From: Cyanophora paradoxa
Taxonomy: Eukaryota > Glaucocystophyceae > Cyanophorales > Cyanophoraceae
DNA: 64,000 bases
Assembly: GCA_004431415.1 (NCBI GenBank)
Contig: QPMI01000152.1
Coordinates: 214,351-278,350 of the forward strand
Reading direction: 5' to 3'
Below are positions 1 through 10,498 of this stretch, in pieces. Every line of letters starts with the position of its first letter. Position 1 is the first letter of the stretch. The notes beneath the pieces were generated by a model, which was given only the letters and a program-made list of their open reading frames with translations, was not told the origin of the DNA and made no database searches. The translations under genes and the position numbers were made by a program.

Positions 1-3000
1 GGGCGAAGGGCATCTTCAGGGAGGGGGCCGCCGGCTGCCGCGCGAGCGCGGGGAGGTGCGGCGAGCTGTGCCGCCGCTCCACGGGCTTCGCGGAGGCGCG
101 AGGCGGGCCGCCGGCGGCGGCGGCCTTCGCCGGGGGAGCCCCAGGCGCAGGGCCCGTGGCGAAAGCGGCGGTGCTCCGGTCCCCATCGGAGCGGCCCCCG
201 GCGGCAGCGGCGGCCCTCGCCTCTTCCGCGGGACGGCTGCTCTCGCCGGCGGGGGCGGCAGCGTGGCGGGGCAGCTCAGGCCGGCCGCACTGCCAAGAAA
301 GAGCGCGTTAGGGGGCGCGACCCAGCCGCGGGCCGCCTCGCGCACGTCCGTCGGGCCCCGCGGCCTCCCGGCGGAGCCGGCGGCCTCGGCGGCGCCCGGA
401 GAGGCGGCGCTGCTCGAGCCGGGGGCGTCGCAGGGGCGGGAGAGAGCTCGTCGACCGCGAAGGCGGGCTGGGGCGGCACGGCAGCCGGCGCCGATGCCTC
501 GGCGTCGGCGGGCGGCGGAGGCGGAGCGGCAGAGTCCCCGGCGGGTGCGGGGAGGGAGGGAGCCGGCTCGTCAGAGGGACGGAGGCTGCCGGAGGAGGAG
601 GTGGAGGGGTCGGAGGCGGGGAGGAGGGAGAGGGGGGCGGGGGGCTCGAGGGGCGGGAGGGGGACAGAGGCGGGGCGGGCGGCGGCGGGGAGGGCCGCCT
701 CGGGGACGAGGGCGGCAGCCGCCGCTGGACCCGAGGGAGCAGCGCTGGCAGCAGCCTCCACGTCGGGGGCCAGAGGGGGCGCCGCCTCCCCGACGGAGGC
801 CTCCGGGGCGGGGCCGGGGCCGGGGGTGGGGCGGGGCGGCGAGGCCTCAAAGGTTGCGAGCTCGTCATCGTGCAGCTCGTGAAAGTGGTAGCGCGGGCCT
901 GCGCCCGCCCGCCCCGGCCTCAGAAGAGAGGGCGGCGGCGGGAGGGCGGCGGAGCGGGGGGGAGGCGCGCCGGAGAGCTCCATGTTCTGCGTGAGGAAGG
1001 GCACGTCGTCCACGTCGCCCAGCCCGCCGTGGTCCACGGGGCCCAGGCCCGGCGACTGCCGCCGGTCACGCCGGGGGGCGGGCGGGGCGGGCGGGGAGGG
1101 CGGACCATGGTGGGCAGCGAGAACTCCGGCGTGTGCGACGGTCCCGCCCCGAACCCGTTGTCCGAGTGCTGCGTCGCTGCCGGCTTGGACGGCGTCGCTT
1201 CCGCCTCGTCAGCGTGCGGCTCCTCGCCCGCTCCCGGCTCCGCCTCCGCCTCCGCCTCCACTGCCCTCGCCCCCGCCTCTTCGCCCGCCAAGTCCTTCGC
1301 CTCCTGCCGCGGGGTCTCCTCGAATTCGTGCTCCTCGGCGCGCCTCTCGGGCATCGGAGTGGCCCCTCCCGCGGTGGCGGCTGCCGACGAAGCGGCCGAG
1401 GCCGGGGGCGAAGAGGGACTGCGGAAGAGCGTGATGGGCAAAACTGGGAGGCAGGTCGAGCGGGAGCGGGGCCGCACCGGAGGCTGCTTGGCGGGGCGGG
1501 CGTCGCGTGCCCGCAGGACTCGTCGTCTCGCACGAGGTCGCTGAGGGATTGGCGCCGGCCGGGCGTCGCGGCGCCCAGCGTGGCGACGGCCGACGAGGAT
1601 GTGGAGGCGGCGGGCGAGGCCGGCCTGCAGATCCGTCAGCGGCGCGGGGCTGGAAATCCGAGAGACGGCGGAAGGCGGCGCACTGGACTGGGGAACTCCC
1701 CGCGGACGAGACGATCACCATGGGTCTGCACGGAGGCTTACATGCGGCGGCGCCGGCGCCGCTTGAACAGACGCACTGGGGAGACTGCGCGGCGGTCCGG
1801 GCGGCCGGCGGGTGGGCGGCCGGCGAGCGGGCGGTGGGCGAGCGGGCGGTGGGCGAGCGGGCAGCGGGCGAGCGCGCCGGAGCGCCGAGTGAGCGGGCGA
1901 CGCCACGGTCCGGGGTTTGAGCCGCCGTCGGCCTCAGGGGCGTGGCGGGCGGGGAAGGCCCCGCGGCGGCCCCCGGCGCTGGAGCCGGCGAAGGGCGGCG
2001 GGCTCCCGGGGACTTGGCGACCGGGGACAGCGCGGCGGCGGGGCGGGCGCCCTCGTCGGCGTCGCCGGCGTCGCTGGCGGCGTAGTCCTCGCCCAGGCTG
2101 CGGATCATCTCCGACGTCTCCTCGTCCGCGTACGGCCCTGCCGCGCGCCTCAGCGCCCGCTGCAGACCGGCGGAGCGGGGCCTCGGGCTCGGGGGGCGCT
2201 CACCGCGAGCGACGCATGGGGAGGCGAGCCCGCCCTCCTCGTCGCTGGCGCCCGCTTCATCCTCCTCCTCCTCCTCGACCGCCCTCTCCGCCCCCCGCAC
2301 GACAGCGGCGGCGGTAGCAGCGACGGCGGCGGCGGCGACGGCGGCGGCGGCGGCGCCCGTGCTGCTCGCCACGGAGACCACCACCACGGAGGCCGCCGCT
2401 AAGCAGGCGGCGCCCGCGGCTGACGCAGCGGCCGGCACCGCCGGCGCGAGGTTCGGTGCCGTGACTTTCGCTGGCTCGTGCTGAATGCCCGGAGCAGCGC
2501 CGACGCCTGCGGGCGGTCAGGAAGGCATACGGGGATCTCGAGGCTGCTGTGCGCACTGGGCTCAGACTCTGGGACCGCTCCCTGCGACTCCGAGGAGCCA
2601 GAAGAGGCCGCCAGCGGCACAAGCTGCACGGCCGCCGGTTGGACCGCTGAGAGCGGACGAGGGGCGCGGAGAAGCTCGCACCTTGGGCGACTCGCTGTCT
2701 GCGCCGCCGGCCCGTGCAGACGCATCCGCGCTGGCGCCCTGCGGCCGGCACGCTTACATGCGTGTGGAATTCGAGCGAGGACGAAAAGGGGGCGAACCGA
2801 GACAGCGACGGCCACCGGAATGGGGGACGGCGGCCGGGGGGCCGAGGGCGCGGGCGCGGGCGAGGCAGGACGCCCGTCCGCTCGGCTGGCGGCCCGCGTC
2901 TGCCTCCGGTCGGCGTGCGGCGGCTGGGCGGAGGACCGCGACGGGCCAGGGGCAGGGGCTCCCTCTTCGGTGCGCTTGCTCGGGGGTACCGTTTGCGGGC

Positions 3001-4436
3001 GGGCCGAGGGGCCGGGGGCAGGCGGGGCTGACGAAGCAGGCGCGGCAGGGGCGGCGGGGGCCGTGGGCTTCCGGCGGTCGCGGGGGAAGATGAGGAGGGT
3101 CCGTCTTTCGGGCTCGTCGGACCCCTGGAAGCCCGCATTGATGGAAGTGGCGAATGGCCGGCGATACGAGAACTGCTGCGGGGGCTCGCGCGGGCCCCGC
3201 GGCCGGCTCTGCTCCGCCGGCGCCCCGCCCTGCTCCTGCTGCTCCTGCTGTGCCGCGTGAGGCACGGGCGCGGGGGCGTCCCTGGCATCGGCATGGACTG
3301 CAGCTTCGCGGGCCGCTGGCGGCTGCTCCTTGCGCGGCTTCTGGCGCTGGCTGCTGCTGGGGCCTGCCTCAGGCGGCAGGTCCGCCTCAGCGGCCGCGGG
3401 CCCCTCCTGCCCGCCAGCATCAGCAGACCGCTTGCGAGCCTTGGCGGCCGATGTCGCCGCTGCTGCGGTGCGCTTCGAGGCTGCGCGCGGCTCTACCCTC
3501 TCTGCAGCCGGCTCTTGCTGTTGCGCGCCGCGGCCCGCTCTTCCCGGGCGGCGAGCGGGCTGGGCCGCTGCTGCCGGGGCGCGAGACGGAGTGCTGCTGG
3601 GGCCTGCAGGCGCTGAACCGCCCGCGGGCGCGACGCCGTCGTCATCCTCGTCGAGGTCGGGCACAGCCGCCGCCGCGGCCCTTGTGGCGCTCCTCGACGA
3701 CGCACCCGCAGGGGCGGCGGGCGGCTCTTTCGGAAGCGTTGCTTCGTCATCATCACTCTGCCCCCCGCTGCGCGCCTGCGGCTTGGATCGGAGGTGTCGT
3801 TTCCCCGCTCTGGCGTCCGGTTCTGCGTGCGGTGACGCGCACCGGCATGATCAGATAGCCGTAAAATAGACTAAAACGAACACGCGGGCACCGCTCTCCG
3901 TCTCCTCCCCGTGAAAAACGCGATTGATGCTGTTGATGATTGATTCCGCCTCCTCCGAGTCGGCGGGCAGCCGTCGCTCCTGCGCCAAGCCGTTCAAGCG
4001 AGCGCGCATACGTCTATGGCACCGCTCCAAGCACAGCACGGCATCGAAAGGCGCGACGCAGGCGGGAAGCGGTGCGGGGGCACGCACGAATTTGAACTGG
4101 AAGCGCTGCGGAGGGCGCTTCTTGCCCTTTTGTGGAGTAGAGCCTTCCGAGACGGCGTATTCAATGACGCAGCCGGCGAATCCGATCTGCGAGGGTCGGA
4201 GCGCGGTTGGGAGCGCGTTCGTCGTGCGACTCGCTTCTGCAGCGCGCACCGCATTCCGCGTGCTCTCTTCGATGACATACTCCTGTAGAGCCCCCGTGCG
4301 TGAGAGGAGCCGCACGACCGTCTGCGGCGCGGGCCGTCAAGCGGCGCCTGGCGCCGCAAGCGCGCTGCGCGCTCACGCTTGTGAGCTCCGCGACGAGCGC
4401 CCGCTGCCGCGTCGGCTCGTTCGGCTTCCGCGCCAT
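1..4436 (-). CDS. Large disordered acidic Ala/Pro-rich protein (3' end off the window)
   Basis: I do not recognise the family. The start is the ATG at 4436 (M-A-R-K-P-N-E-P). An intron beginning GTGAGC and ending CCGCAG joins ELTS to TVVRLLSRTG, giving a short helical N-terminus. Further exons follow near 4190-4050 and 3990-3900. From about 3820 leftward the protein is low-complexity: acidic (LDEDDD, EEEEEDE), Ala/Pro/Ser-rich, with basic patches and an exon containing YRRPFATSINAGF. Other recognisable exon pieces are YADEETSEMIRSLGEDY near 2150-2090 and VDDVPFLTQNMEL near 1010-975, each bounded by GT...GCAG. A Pro-Thr-Ala-Arg-Ser repeat lies near 1800-1875. No stop is reached before base 1. 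It could be a nuclear scaffold or transcription-associated protein, but nothing proves this, and the region could hold two genes. Confidence 0.4.
1796..1875. repeat. Tandem 12-bp repeat inside the disordered gene
   Basis: The unit is about 12 bases (gagcgggcggtg-like), repeated four to five times. On the minus strand it encodes a repeating A-R-S-P-T/A tetrapeptide. It is an in-frame coding repeat in a disordered region. Confidence 0.6.
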
Positions 4437-4895
4437 TTGTTTTTCTTCTGGACGGGTACGGCACATCGGTTGCATCAGCAGTGGGGAAGCTGCGCGCTGG
4501 ATTGATGCGGCCATGTCTCCCTCGCGGGGCCACGTCCCTTTACTCTGTGTGCTGTGTCGTGCCAACTTCCAGGACCGGGTCACTCACTTGTCGAGGTTCG
4601 TGCTGCTTGTGAAGTGACGTATCTCGCTGACCGCGCGCCGCGCGCCGCAACGCTGATTTGGCCGCAACGGTGTAGATGCGTAAATTGCGGGAGCCACATA
4701 GTGATCTTCGGTAAGTACGTGGCTACCGAGAATCTGTTCTCAAGGGCGGTGCGCGCCGCCCCTGCGCTTGCTGCCTTGCGCAAACGATCTGAAAGCATCA
4801 CCGCGCGCTCCTGACAGCGGGAAAACCGGGCGTTCCACTTCTCGTGCCGGGAGCTGGAGGAGCCTCCGGCCTTGACGCCTGGCACTCAACTGACG
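4437..4895. promoter_or_regulatory. Divergent intergenic region between two genes
   Basis: About 460 bases between the outward-facing starts at 4436 (minus) and 4896 (plus). Composition is less GC-rich than the flanking exons. I see no RNA gene or clear TATA box. By position it should hold both promoters, or 5' UTR introns of the kinase gene. Confidence 0.4.
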
Positions 4896-7370
4896 ATGCG
4901 CTTCATCAACGTCCACAGCGACACGACAGCGGAGGACTGGTGCAAAGCTTTGCAAAGGATAAACGAGGCGGCAGCGGCTGGAGAGGCGGGGAGGCACCTG
5001 CACCCCATTCGCCAGATCGGGGTCCTTTCGAGCCCCTCCGGGAGCGTGCGGGGCGTCTGCTGCGTCCAGGAGCACTTCGACGGGCCTTCGCTGCGGATGC
5101 TGGGGGAGGCTGCGCAGGCGCGGGGGCGATGCAGCCTCCCCGCGATCCTCATCCGCTGCATGCTAGCGGGGGCCCTCGCGTCCCTCAGCGCGTGGCACGA
5201 TCTCTCCATATCGCACGGCTTCATCTCCAGGCACTGCTCCGTGCTGCGCATGCCCGGCGCCTGCTTCACGCTGCACGCGGCGCGGCGCATCAACCTGTGG
5301 GACTCGGCCAGGGCGAGCGTCAGAAAGCAGCGCGACACGATCCTCCACAGCGATCTGCACGACGCAGGAAAGCTTGCGGTGCGCAGGCGCGCGCTTCGCC
5401 CCGCCGGGGCGCCGCGCGACGCCCCCCCGCGCCGCAGATCTTCTCGGCGTGCTTCGCGCTGACGGCGACGACGAAGTACAACGCGCGGGAGAAGACGCGG
5501 GCGCTCTTCGGGCCGGGCCCCGCCTCGCCGTTCGGGCCCCGGGGGGACCCCGTCCTCCTCGAGACCGTCCTCCGCCTCCTCCCCGCCCCCAGCGCCCCCT
5601 TCGTCCCCGCCCCCGCCGCCACCGCCGCCGCCGCCGAGGCGCCCCAGGGCGAAGGCGAGCCGCGCGACGCCGAGGGCCCCGCGGGGGAGGCGGGCGCGCC
5701 GGCCGGGGCCGGGGCGGGGACGCGGCCCCCTTCACGTCAGCGCGGGAGGCGCTGGAGTTCCTCCTGCGGGCGGCGCAGGAGGAGGGGGCGCCCCTGCCCT
5801 CGCCCCCGGGCACCCTCCCGCCGCTGCCGCCCCCGGAGGCCCTCCACGAGGAGTCGCCCGCCTCGTACGCCAGCTTCCAGGCGGCGCCCCGGCCCGCCCC
5901 GGGGCCCCTCTCCGACGCCGAGCGCCGCGCCGCCGACGAGGCCGCCGCCGCCGCCGCGATCGTCGCCGCCGCCCTCGCCGAGCCGGCCGAGCCGCTGCCG
6001 GGCTCCTCCGCCTCCTTCGCCACCACCGCGCCGCCCCTGGGCCGGCCTACCCCCGCTCCTCGCCGATGACGCCGCCGCTGCCGCCGCTCACGCCGGCCCG
6101 CTCCGTCTCGGCGACGCGCTCCCTCTCCTCCTCCTCCGTCTCCTGCATCTCCTCGGCCTCCTTCTCCTCGGCCTCCGCCCTCGCCGCCGCCCCGCACGTC
6201 GCCTCCGTCCGCCAGTGCGCCCCGCCCCGCCCCGCCCGCCGCTCCGCTCCGCGCCGCGCCGCCCCCGCCGACGCGCGCGCCGCAGGGTCTGCTGCCTCTA
6301 CTGCGACACGCCGCGGCCGCTGGAGCCCGGGGAGCAGCCCGAGCTGCTCGAGTGCGGCAACTGCGGGGCCGCCCCCGGGGAGGCCTGCCCCTTCGCCCTG
6401 CCCCCGCCCCGCTTCCGCTTCGTGGCCACGGAGCGGCTCTCGCACGGGGCCTTCGGGGTGACCTACCGGGGGGTGGACCTGCTCTTCGGGAACGCGGTCG
6501 TCCTCAAGAAGTTCCACCCGAACGCGCGCTTCGCCCCCGAGGAGGTCCGCTACGCGCGCCTCAAGTTCCAGGACGAGGGCCAGGTCCTCTCCCGCCTCAA
6601 GCACCCCGGCATCCCCCTCGTCCTCGACCTCGCCGCCATCCCCCCGCACCCGCCCCCGGCCCCCGACGGGCCCGAGGCGCCCCCGCTCCCCGTCCTCGTC
6701 ATGGAGCACATCGACGGGGAGGACCTGGGGGCCCTCGTGCGGCGCCAGCCGGCGCTCTTCACGGGGCAGGAGTCCCTCCGCCTCCTCGCCGACGCCTTCT
6801 CCGCCCTCCAGCACATGCACGAGCGCGCGCCGCCGATCATCCACCGGGACGTGCAGCCGGGGAACATCGTGCGGCGGCGGCGGCCGCAGGGGGACGGCGC
6901 GACGTACGCCCTCGTCGACTTCGGGCTCTCCAAGGTGGTGGACAGCTTCAGCCAGCACAGCTACATCAAGCTGGGGACGGACTTCGCGCCGCCGGAGATC
7001 CTGCTGCGGGGCCCCGTGGGCCCCCCCGCCGACGTCTACAGCCTCGCCGCCACCGTCGTCGCCCTCGCCCACGGCGACGCCCGGCCCTCCCCCGCCGAGG
7101 ACGAGGACTGCCCCAGCATGGCCCGCCCCCGCCCCCGCCCCCGCCCGCCCGCCGCCCCCGCCCCTGCTGATCGCCCCCGGCCCCGCGCAGTTCCTGCGGC
7201 TGCTGGAGGAGGACCGGGAGCGGGGCCTGCTGCCACCCGACCTCTGCGAGATCCTCGCCGCCTGCCTCGGGCCCCGCAACGCCCGCCCCACCGCCGCCGC
7301 CGCCCTCGAGCGCCTCCGGCCCCTCCTCCCCGCCCCGCCCCCCTTCGACCGCCCCCCGTCGCCCTCCTGA
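4896..7370 (+). CDS. Tandem pseudokinase-protein kinase with zinc-ribbon insert
   Basis: A Ser/Thr protein kinase of unassigned family with two kinase-like lobes. The first ATG (4896) begins MRFINVHSD. The first lobe reads like a kinase C-lobe (VCCVQEHFDGPSLRML, then ISHGFISRHCSVL), but the catalytic HRD/N positions are lost, so it looks like a pseudokinase. The intron at 5379-5437 joins it to a further segment (IFSACFALTATTKYN). An Ala/Pro-rich linker with at least two introns follows, then a Cys4 ribbon (CLYC...CGNC, near 6291-6365). The second lobe is complete: glycine loop LSHGAFGVTYRG, lysine in VVLKKF, HRDVQPGN at about 6841-6867, DFG at 6917-6925 and an APPE motif. The stop is TGA at 7368. 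Catalysis is predicted for the second lobe only. Exact linker splice sites were not resolved. Confidence 0.75.
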
Positions 7371-7605
7371 CACCACGCGCTCGGCGTCTGAGCCCCCCCT
7401 TTTTCTTGTAGAATTCGCGTCTTTCTTTCGTGTAGATCATGTAGAATTCTTGCAGTAAGCTGCTTCTTTCGTGCGAGGTCGTCATCAGATCGTAGCATAG
7501 GTAGTCTAGCCCGCGCAGTTGTAACCGCCCCTCGTTCTTTTTGTCCGTCCGTGCGAATTAGTTTCAATAGATTAAGTATACCTGGCGAGACACCGCGGGC
7601 GCGCG

Positions 7606-9929
7606 CTAGGCGGTGCCCCCGCTGATCTCGCCCATGGAGGGGAACTTGGGGGGGTCCCCGTACTCCTCCTTCTTCTTCGGGGCCTTCGCCTTCTTCCCCT
7701 TCTTCTTGTCCTCGCCGAGGTACCCGTACCGCTCGGCCGCCTCCTTCTGCACCTCGTACCCCTTCTTGATCGCGCGGAAGGGCGCCTGCACGGCGCTCTG
7801 CGCCGCGCCGGCCACGAAGCCTCCCGCGCGCAGCGGGACCTCGTGCGCGTGCTTCGCCGCGTACTCCTGCGCGCGTCGGCGTCAGCCGCGCGCGGGCCCG
7901 CGGCTCAGGAGGGTGCGGACGGCAGCGTGACCGGCGTTCTTCCCCATGTAGATCTAGCGCGGGGCGGCCCTCACGCGGGGGCGGCGCGAGGGCGGGGCGG
8001 GGGGGGGGCGGGAAGGGCGCACCGCGGCGCGGGCGGGCCCGTGCACGAGCGTGTCGGCGATGTACCGGTCCTGCGACGACACCGTCGGGCGAGGCGGGAG
8101 GGAAGAGAGCGGCGGAGGCGCGGGGGCGAGAAAGGGGCGCACGGTCTCTGTGAGGGGACAGCGGTGGTTGGCGAAGATGCGCCAGGCGGCGACGAAGATC
8201 TCGCGCTCCTCGACTGTGCGCGCCCGCAGCCGCAGCCGCTGCCCGCCCAGCTGCAGGATGACGTCCCGCAGGCCGCCCTCCCGCGGCGGCACCTCCACGA
8301 TGCGCGTGTTCTCGTACTCTGCCGGCCGGCCCCGCCCGCGTCGGGCGCCGGCGCGGGCCGGCCCTCCCCCAAGGGCCCGGTAAAGGCGGACCGGCCTTGA
8401 GGTCGGACTGGACGTCGCGGGTCTCGGAGGCGATGCGGACGAAGACGTAGCGGACCAGCTTGATCTCCACGGGCCGCGCCGCCCGCCCCTCCTCCACCAG
8501 CACGAACTGCACGAAGAGCATCTTCCCCTTCTCCCAGTCTGCCCGCCCGTCTCCAGTGAGCGGCGCGGCGCCCGCGCGCGGAGGGCGGGCGTACACTTCT
8601 GGACCTTCGCGACGACCGCGTCCTCTGCGGGGGAGGGGCGCGCCTCAGCGGGGCGCCTCCTCGGCGGGCGGGGCCCGGGGCGCGCTCGAGGCGGACCCCA
8701 GGGGACGGGCCCGACGCGGGCCGCCTCGCGCTTCTCGCCGCGGATGTCGGCCTCGAGCTCCGCGCCCATGTCCTCCGCCCGCACCGCGTAGCTCGCCTCC
8801 GTCGCCCCTGCCGCGGCCCGCCCCGCGCTCGGCCCGGGGGAAGGGGCCACGGGGCCCGCGGGGCGCGCACCGGGGATGGCGTAGCGGCCGCCCTTGCGGA
8901 GGCGGTACCACTGGACCGAGGCGCCCTGGGGTACGACGGCGCGCACGACCGAGCCGAGCCGCGCGTCGCCGATGACGCTGCCCGAGGAGCCCTGCGCGCG
9001 GGGCCGTCGGGCCGGGCGAGGCGGAGCCCGGGCGGCGGGGCGCGGGGCGGCGCACGAAGAGCGAGGCGATGGAAGCCCAGAGCCCGGCGAAGATGCCCAC
9101 GCTCGGATCCTCGGGAATGCTCAGGGGCGTCCCCCGCATCGACCGCACGCTCGGCAGCGGCCCGGGGGCGGACGTCGACGCCGGCGCGGGGCTCGCCCCG
9201 CGGGGCGGCATCGGCGTGGGGACGATGTCGGTCGGGGCGCTGCGGAAGCACGCGAAGAATCCCCCGCTGCTCTCGCCGTCCACCTCGCTCGCCGGGCGCT
9301 CGTGCAGGCGGAACCCGTTTGGCGGGCTCCGCAGGCCCCGCGTGAAGAACGCCGCCGCCTGCGCGGCGTGAGCTGCGAAGAGAGGCTGGAGTGAGAAATC
9401 CCAAGACGAGCCTCGTTGGTGCGCAGCCTGCCGAGCGCAAGGGGACGCGTTAGCCTGGCACCGGCCCGGTGCGGGCTGGAGCGGGAGGGGGCCTCGCCTG
9501 TTGGAGAGCTCGATAAGCTCATCGCGGGGACTCTTCCGCTTGGAGATCTGTCTCGCGACGTTAGCCAGGGGTGGGAGCGGCGGGCGGGCCCGTGGCGGGC
9601 GGGCGCGCCTCGTGCGAAAGCAACGAGAGCATGTCGCCGTACGCGAGGCTGGGTCCGTCGTGCATAGGGCGCACGCGCAGATGCAGCTTCTCTATCTTCT
9701 TTTTAAGCTTGATCGGGGAGACGCGGTCGGGCTCCACTCCCTTCACTGCAGCAACGACATCCTGGGCCGAAACGACCCAGCCATCCGCAACGAGCACCGC
9801 CCGGATGCTCCCGATGCCGATAACTTCAAGCTGCGCGTAAAAGCAGAGCTTCAGCCCACACGCAACGCGCCAGCCTGCCCTGTTGCCCGCTGGTCGGGCT
9901 TGACGGTTGGACCCGCCCATAACGTCCAT
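7606..9929 (-). CDS. A9 (AIR9-like) Ig-fold domain protein
   Basis: Exons run from the ATG at 9929 to TAG at 7606. The N-terminal exon contains IRAVLVADGWVVSAQDVV and a basic KLKKKIEKL stretch. A middle exon (about 8970-8700, split by one intron) reads SVQWYRLRKGGRYAIPGA then SYAVRAEDMGAELEADI, which matches the A9 repeat of plant AIR9-type proteins (V.W.R...G....I.GA....Y....D.G). Later exons give LFVQFVLVEEGRAARPVEIK and EREIFVAAWRIFANH, possibly a PH-like fold. The tail is Lys-rich (KKKGKKAKAPKKKEEYG). A9 proteins are known from microtubule- and division-associated contexts; the role here is inferred only from the domain. The 9561-9929 exon could belong to a separate upstream gene. Confidence 0.5.
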
Positions 9930-10498
9930 GAGCGACTGGGCTCACACGGCGGCTCCATGCTAGCCCGCAGCAAGAAGAGAAGCAACACGCACTGTCGACA
10001 TGGCCGCGGGTGCAAGCCGTCAGGGGAGGACGGGCCGAGCGCTTGAGTCCACTATAACCTGGTAGCTGAGTGCTGCTTGACCTAGGCCTGAGCTCCTGGA
10101 TTGCTGGAGCTCGAGCCGCTGGCACTAGCCCGTGCTGACTTGAAAAAAACAGCTGAGCCGGGCGTGAAACTTCGACTTCAGCAACTGGAGAACCTCGGTT
10201 CGGATCCCGCTGGAACACTTGTCCGAGCGCGCTCGCCCTGCTCTTTCTAGCGCAGCCTGTACGGCGTAAGCGCCGGATTCGGCCTGCAGACGTGTCGTAG
10301 CTAGTGCGCAAGCGCACAGGCGAGTCCAAGCGCACACAGACCGCGCGGCCGCTAGCGACGAGCTCGGCGCAAGCCTTCTCGGCTTCAGCACGTCGCTTGC
10401 GCATCTTAGGCGCCTAGGAAGCTCCCCGCCTCGGCGATCCCTCGGAAGCGATCTCGACTGGCTTCTCTTCCCCCGTGCAGCTCGTCTGTCGCAGCGGG
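9930..10498. promoter_or_regulatory. Divergent intergenic region upstream of DCAF13
   Basis: About 570 bases of mixed composition between a minus-strand start (9929) and the DCAF13 ATG. It has several gagctcgag-type self-complementary words. I see no supported RNA gene. A polypyrimidine run followed by gtgcag just before 10481 suggests a 5' UTR intron may end there. Confidence 0.35.

Noticed and set aside
56-994. Long Arg/Gly-rich plus-strand frame
   Set aside because: It is the antisense shadow of the minus-strand disordered gene, whose spliced frame shows acidic and Ser/Pro-rich text with GT...GCAG borders.
9480-9545. A further GC-AG intron (AACAG|GCGAGG) in the A9 gene
   Set aside because: The segment is also open in the same frame, so no intron is needed to keep the protein.
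10190-10212. GGTTCGGATCC, resembling a tRNA B box/T-loop
   Set aside because: No A box at the right distance, no matching acceptor or anticodon stems, and the flanks do not pair as a T-stem.
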